DNA from: Burkholderiales bacterium
GTDB lineage: Bacteria; Pseudomonadota; Gammaproteobacteria; Burkholderiales; Burkholderiaceae_C
NCBI GenBank assembly: GCA_028869035.1
Contig: JAGWTL010000148.1
Coordinates: forward strand, 1-7,092
Length of the DNA: 7,092 nucleotides
Reading direction: 5' to 3'
The position numbers and the translations under genes were made by a program. Positions 5,970 through 7,092 of the stretch are shown here, piece after piece. Under the pieces are notes generated by a model. That model was not told the origin of the DNA, did not search any database, and saw only the letters and a program-made list of their open reading frames with translations. The stretch's first letter is position 1. Each line of letters starts with the position of its first letter.

Positions 5970-7092
5970 CTATCGGACCGCTTCGCGCGGCCACAGCACC
6001 CACAGGCGCAGCGGCTGCTTCAGGCGACCGGCAATCAAGGAGGCCTCGGGCCCCGTGCCCACGAAGTAGTCGGCCCGCACCGCGCCCGTGATGGCGCTGC
6101 CCGTGTCCTGCGCCAGCACCAGGCGCTGCAGCTGCAGCTGCGGACCCGCCGAAGCCAGCCAGACCGGCGTGCCGTAGGGAATGCTGCCGGGATCGACGGC
6201 GATGGAGCGGCCCGCGGTCAGCGGTACACCCTGAGCGCCGCGCGGGCCCACGGCGGTCTCGCTCTCGGGCAGGGGCTGCTCCTGGAAGAAGGTCACGCGC
6301 GGATTGCTCCACAGCATCTCCTGCACCCGGCCCGGGTTCTGCGCCACCCACTGGCGGATCGAAGGCCAGGAGGCGTCGCGTATCTCGCGCCGCTGCTGCA
6401 GCCAACCGCCCACGCTGCGGTAAGGCTGGTCGTTGGTGCCGGCGTAGCCGATGCGCACCATGCGCTGGCGACCATCGGGCTCGGTCACGAGCAGGCGCCC
6501 CGAACCCTGGATCTGCAGATTGAGCGCGGCCACCGGATCGGCCAGCCAGGCGATCTCGCGGCCCTTGAGCGCGGCCCGGGCTTCGGGCAGGGTGTCGATC
6601 TCCTGGCGGCTGTACCAGGGCTTGCGCAGGTACAACTGGGCCGGCAGGCCGTACAGGGGCACGGTGTGGCGGGCCGTGGGCAGGCGCGAGGCCTCGACCA
6701 CCGGTTCGTAATAACCGGTCAACAGTCCCACAGGCTCGCTCTGGAAAGTCTCGACACGGTAGGGCTGCAGGCGCTCGATCATCCAGTTACGCCGCTCCTC
6801 GTCGCCAACCTGGCCCAGGCGCCGCACATCGGCGCACAGGGGCGCCAGCGAGGGCACCGGACGCTCGCAGCTGCGCAGCCAGGCCCCCCAGGCCTCACCC
6901 AGGGGGTCGTCACCGAGGCCCGGCAGCTCGGTCCAGGCCACCGGCGTCCAGCGGCTGCGCGCCTGCTGCAGCACGGTGCTGCTGGCGGGCTGGGTGGGAA
7001 ACGCGATTCTGGACGTCGGCGTGGCCGGCTGTTCCACCGTGATCACGGGCCCGCCGCCCACCGGCGCCGGCTCGGACACCGGGACGCCGCCA
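5970..7092 (-). CDS. mltA: Membrane-bound lytic murein transglycosylase A (N-terminus outside the window)
   Basis: MltA cleaves the glycan strands of peptidoglycan between MurNAc and GlcNAc, forming 1,6-anhydroMurNAc ends, and usually acts as an outer-membrane lipoprotein. The frame is open from the right edge to TAG (complement of 5970-5972), giving about 373 residues. Counting from the GTG at 7079, the MltA motifs appear in order: LLTGYYEPVVEASRLPTA (119-136), LNLQIQGSGRLL (186-197), RIGYAGTNDQPYRSVG (209-224) and NPRVTFF (259-265). The 3D-type domain then shows VDPGSIPYGTPVWLAS (295-310) and LAQDTGSAITGAVRADYFVG (322-341). The Asp of QDTGSAI is the expected catalytic acid, by analogy with the essential Asp of E. 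coli MltA. No signal peptide or lipobox is visible. The Pro/Gly-rich leading residues look like the linker that follows one, so the true start should lie beyond 7092. The gene converges on the exported-protein gene with a 9-bp gap. Confidence 0.95.
   Translation of the reverse strand, partial: GGVPVSEPAPVGGGPVITVEQPATPTSRIAFPTQPASSTVLQQARSRWTPVAWTELPGLGDDPLGEAWGAWLRSCERPVPSLAPLCADVRRLGQVGDEERRNWMIERLQPYRVETFQSEPVGLLTGYYEPVVEASRLPTARHTVPLYGLPAQLYLRKPWYSRQEIDTLPEARAALKGREIAWLADPVAALNLQIQGSGRLLVTEPDGRQRMVRIGYAGTNDQPYRSVGGWLQQRREIRDASWPSIRQWVAQNPGRVQEMLWSNPRVTFFQEQPLPESETAVGPRGAQGVPLTAGRSIAVDPGSIPYGTPVWLASAGPQLQLQRLVLAQDTGSAITGAVRADYFVGTGPEASLIAGRLKQPLRLWVLWPREAVR

Noticed and set aside
7077..7079. 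GTG at 7079 as the true start of mltA
   Set aside because: The frame stays open to the window edge, the GTG has no clear ribosome site, and a start there would leave the protein without the lipoprotein signal expected for MltA.

Overview
The window reads as chromosomal DNA of a high-G+C betaproteobacterium, most likely in the Burkholderiales and perhaps Comamonadaceae. This rests on the strongly G/C-ending codons, the style of the SecD and YajC sequences, and a single-chain indolepyruvate oxidoreductase next to an Lrp-type regulator. The genus call is inference. I see no transposase, phage gene, tRNA, rRNA or CRISPR array.

Layout. Positions 1-906 (minus strand) hold the start of the Sec accessory operon: yajC (568-906, GTG start) followed by the first 178 codons of secD, which runs off the left edge. 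A 170-bp non-coding gap (907-1076) separates yajC from the gene upstream of it. The gap holds two strong hairpins, and the one nearer yajC ends in a T-run like an intrinsic terminator. Positions 1077-4667 (minus) hold one very large gene for a fused 2-oxoacid (indolepyruvate-type) ferredoxin oxidoreductase of 1196 residues. It has TPP-binding, Fe-S and gamma-type domains and a C-terminal extension.

Across a 124-bp divergent intergenic region (4668-4791) lies an Lrp/AsnC-family regulator (4792-5319, plus). Its stop codon overlaps the start of a small exported protein (5316-5960, plus) that I do not recognise with certainty but whose C-terminal half resembles the core of a secretin. Nine bases further on, converging from the right, is mltA (5970 to the right edge, minus). 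It encodes a lytic murein transglycosylase and its N-terminus lies outside the window.

How the genes work together. YajC and SecD are inner-membrane accessory subunits of the Sec translocon. The divergent Lrp/AsnC gene is a natural candidate regulator of the oxidoreductase, which would turn aryl- or branched-chain 2-oxoacids from amino-acid transamination into acyl-CoA and reduced ferredoxin. The exported protein is translationally coupled to that regulator, but nothing ties it clearly to 2-oxoacid metabolism. MltA is an independent cell-wall enzyme.

No clear new multi-gene system is visible. The points most worth a second look are the small secretin-like exported protein coupled to the regulator, the terminator- or attenuator-like hairpin in front of yajC-secD, and a cluster of rare codons at an interdomain linker of the oxidoreductase.
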